Shown here in pieces: positions 63,236 to 64,000 of a DNA stretch of 64,000 nucleotides (position 1 is the first letter of the stretch; each line of letters opens with the position of its first letter). The notes below the pieces were generated by a model, which did no database searches, was not told the origin of the DNA, and saw only the letters and a list, made by a program, of their open reading frames with translations. Source of the DNA: Streptomyces sp. AA1529 (GTDB lineage Bacteria > Actinomycetota > Actinomycetes > Streptomycetales > Streptomycetaceae); NCBI RefSeq assembly GCF_000280905.1, contig NZ_ALAP01000032.1, positions 124,001 to 188,000 on the forward strand, given 5' to 3'. A program made the position numbers and the translations under genes.

Positions 63236-64000
63236 CTACTGCTGCTGCGGCCAGCCGCCGCCGGGCTGGGGCTGCCCCGGCTGTCCGGGACCGCCCGGGT
63301 GGCCCTGCTGCTGCGCGGGTCCGGGATAGCCGTAGCCGCTGCCGCCCGCCCCGTACGGCGGCTGCTGTGCGGGCGGTGGGCCGCCGGGCACGCCGCCCCC
63401 CGGATGCCCCGGCTGAGCGCCGTGCCCCGGTACCCCGCCCTGGCCCGGCATCGGGGGAGCGAGCTGCGGCGGCGGGTTGCCGTCCGCCGTCCACAGACCC
63501 TGCTGCTGCTGGGCCCGCGCGAAGTCCTCGGCCACCATGGCGGACAGGTTGAAATACGCCTCGCGTGTCCTCGGCCGCATCATCGTCAGATCCAGTTCGG
63601 CTCCGGCGGAGAGATGCTCGTCGAACGGGACGGTGACCACACCGCGGCACCGGGTCTCGAAGTGCGCCACGATGTCCTCGACCCGGATCATCTTCCCCAC
63701 CTCGCGGACCCCGGAGATGACCGTGATGCTCCGCTGCACCAGCTCCGAGTAGCCGTGCGCGGCCAGCCAGTCGAGCGTCGTGCTCGCGCTGCTCGCGCCG
63801 TCCACCGACGGCGTGGAGATGATGATGAGCTGGTCGGCCAGGTCCAGCACGCCCCGCATGGCGGAGTACAGCAGACCCGTGCCCGAGTCGGTCAGGATGA
63901 TCGGGTACTGCCTGCCCAGCACGTCGATGACGCGCCGGTAGTCGTCGTCGTTGAACGTGGTCGAGATGGCCGGATCGACGTCGTTGGCCAGGATCTCCAG
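63236..64000 (-). CDS. MinD/ParA-like ATPase, C-terminal part (runs off the window)
   Basis: Only the last 254 or so residues are present; the frame is open to the right edge. [10 protein letters not shown] and [23 protein letters not shown] match the Walker B/switch part of MinD/ParA-type ATPases. The C-terminal tail of about 80 residues is Gly/Pro/Gln-rich ([20 protein letters not shown]). Similar proteins stand at the edge of type VII (ESX) secretion loci in Streptomyces, which suggests such a locus may lie to the right; this is inference. Confidence 0.75.
   Translation of the reverse strand: MEILANDVDPAISTTFNDDDYRRVIDVLGRQYPIILTDSGTGLLYSAMRGVLDLADQLIIISTPSVDGASSASTTLDWLAAHGYSELVQRSITVISGVREVGKMIRVEDIVAHFETRCRGVVTVPFDEHLSAGAELDLTMMRPRTREAYFNLSAMVAEDFARAQQQQGLWTADGNPPPQLAPPMPGQGGVPGHGAQPGHPGGGVPGGPPPAQQPPYGAGGSGYGYPGPAQQQGHPGGPGQPGQPQPGGGWPQQQ

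Overview
The window is very GC-rich, with strong third-position G/C bias, frequent GTG starts and ATGA stop/start overlaps. Its gene order (rpsB-tsf-pyrH-frr-cdsA-rlmN, then dxr-rseP-ispG, proS, and rimP-nusA-ylxR-infB-DUF503-rbfA-truB-ribF) is that of a Streptomyces chromosome core. No insertion sequence, prophage, CRISPR array, rRNA or tRNA gene was found. It reads as ordinary core chromosome with a few local scars.

Layout. (1) 1-2161: a TetR regulator converges on a secreted M23-type peptidase whose reading frame shows no stop inside the window. (2) 2162-8400: translation and lipid genes rpsB, tsf, pyrH, frr, cdsA, rlmN. (3) 8469-12518: a TPP riboswitch ahead of a three-gene thiamine-type ABC importer (binding lipoprotein, fused permease, ATPase). 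(4) 12531-14533: an unusual two-gene ABC system whose ATPase lacks the canonical signature motif. (5) 14673-38253: a large polyamine/GABA utilisation region. It holds an Lrp/AsnC regulator with an omega-amino-acid aminotransferase, two aminobutyraldehyde-type dehydrogenases, a PotDABC-like polyamine importer, a PuuB-like FAD oxidase, GabT, a PucR-type regulator and a GabD-like dehydrogenase. Together they can import putrescine or spermidine and convert it through gamma-aminobutyraldehyde and GABA to succinate. Embedded in it are a zinc-ribbon protein, a GDPD phosphodiesterase, an Add-family deaminase likely to serve futalosine-type menaquinone synthesis, a DUF4190-like membrane protein, a PAP2 phosphatase and a membrane-anchored TraG/VirD4-like ATPase. 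(6) 38389-44499: a TetR gene with a palindromic operator over its start codon, a phosphotriesterase-family enzyme, a metallophosphoesterase, a small membrane protein, the scar of a deleted two-component system, and a long acyl-CoA dehydrogenase. (7) 44655-50217: dxr-rseP and ispG (MEP isoprenoid pathway plus site-2 protease) and two GNAT acetyltransferases. (8) 50329-54334: proS, then a convergent cluster of a degenerate aminoglycoside-phosphotransferase-like pseudokinase, a DUF4439 ferritin-like protein and a Tat-like lipoprotein. (9) 54648-63080: the ribosome maturation and initiation operon through ribF. (10) 63236-64000: the C-terminal part of a MinD/ParA-like ATPase that runs off the right edge.

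Most operons are separated by strong GC-rich stem-loops without U tracts, typical of Streptomyces, and these mark the transcription-unit borders. No wholly new multi-gene system stands out. The most interesting items are: three tandem 11-bp units forming nested mini-ORFs ahead of infB; the two-component-system deletion scar; the APH-like pseudokinase; the ABC ATPase without an LSGGQ motif; the stem-loop in the pyrH leader; the upstream mini-ORF coupled to the PuuB-like gene; and shared GATTCCGT sites upstream of two polyamine-region dehydrogenase genes.
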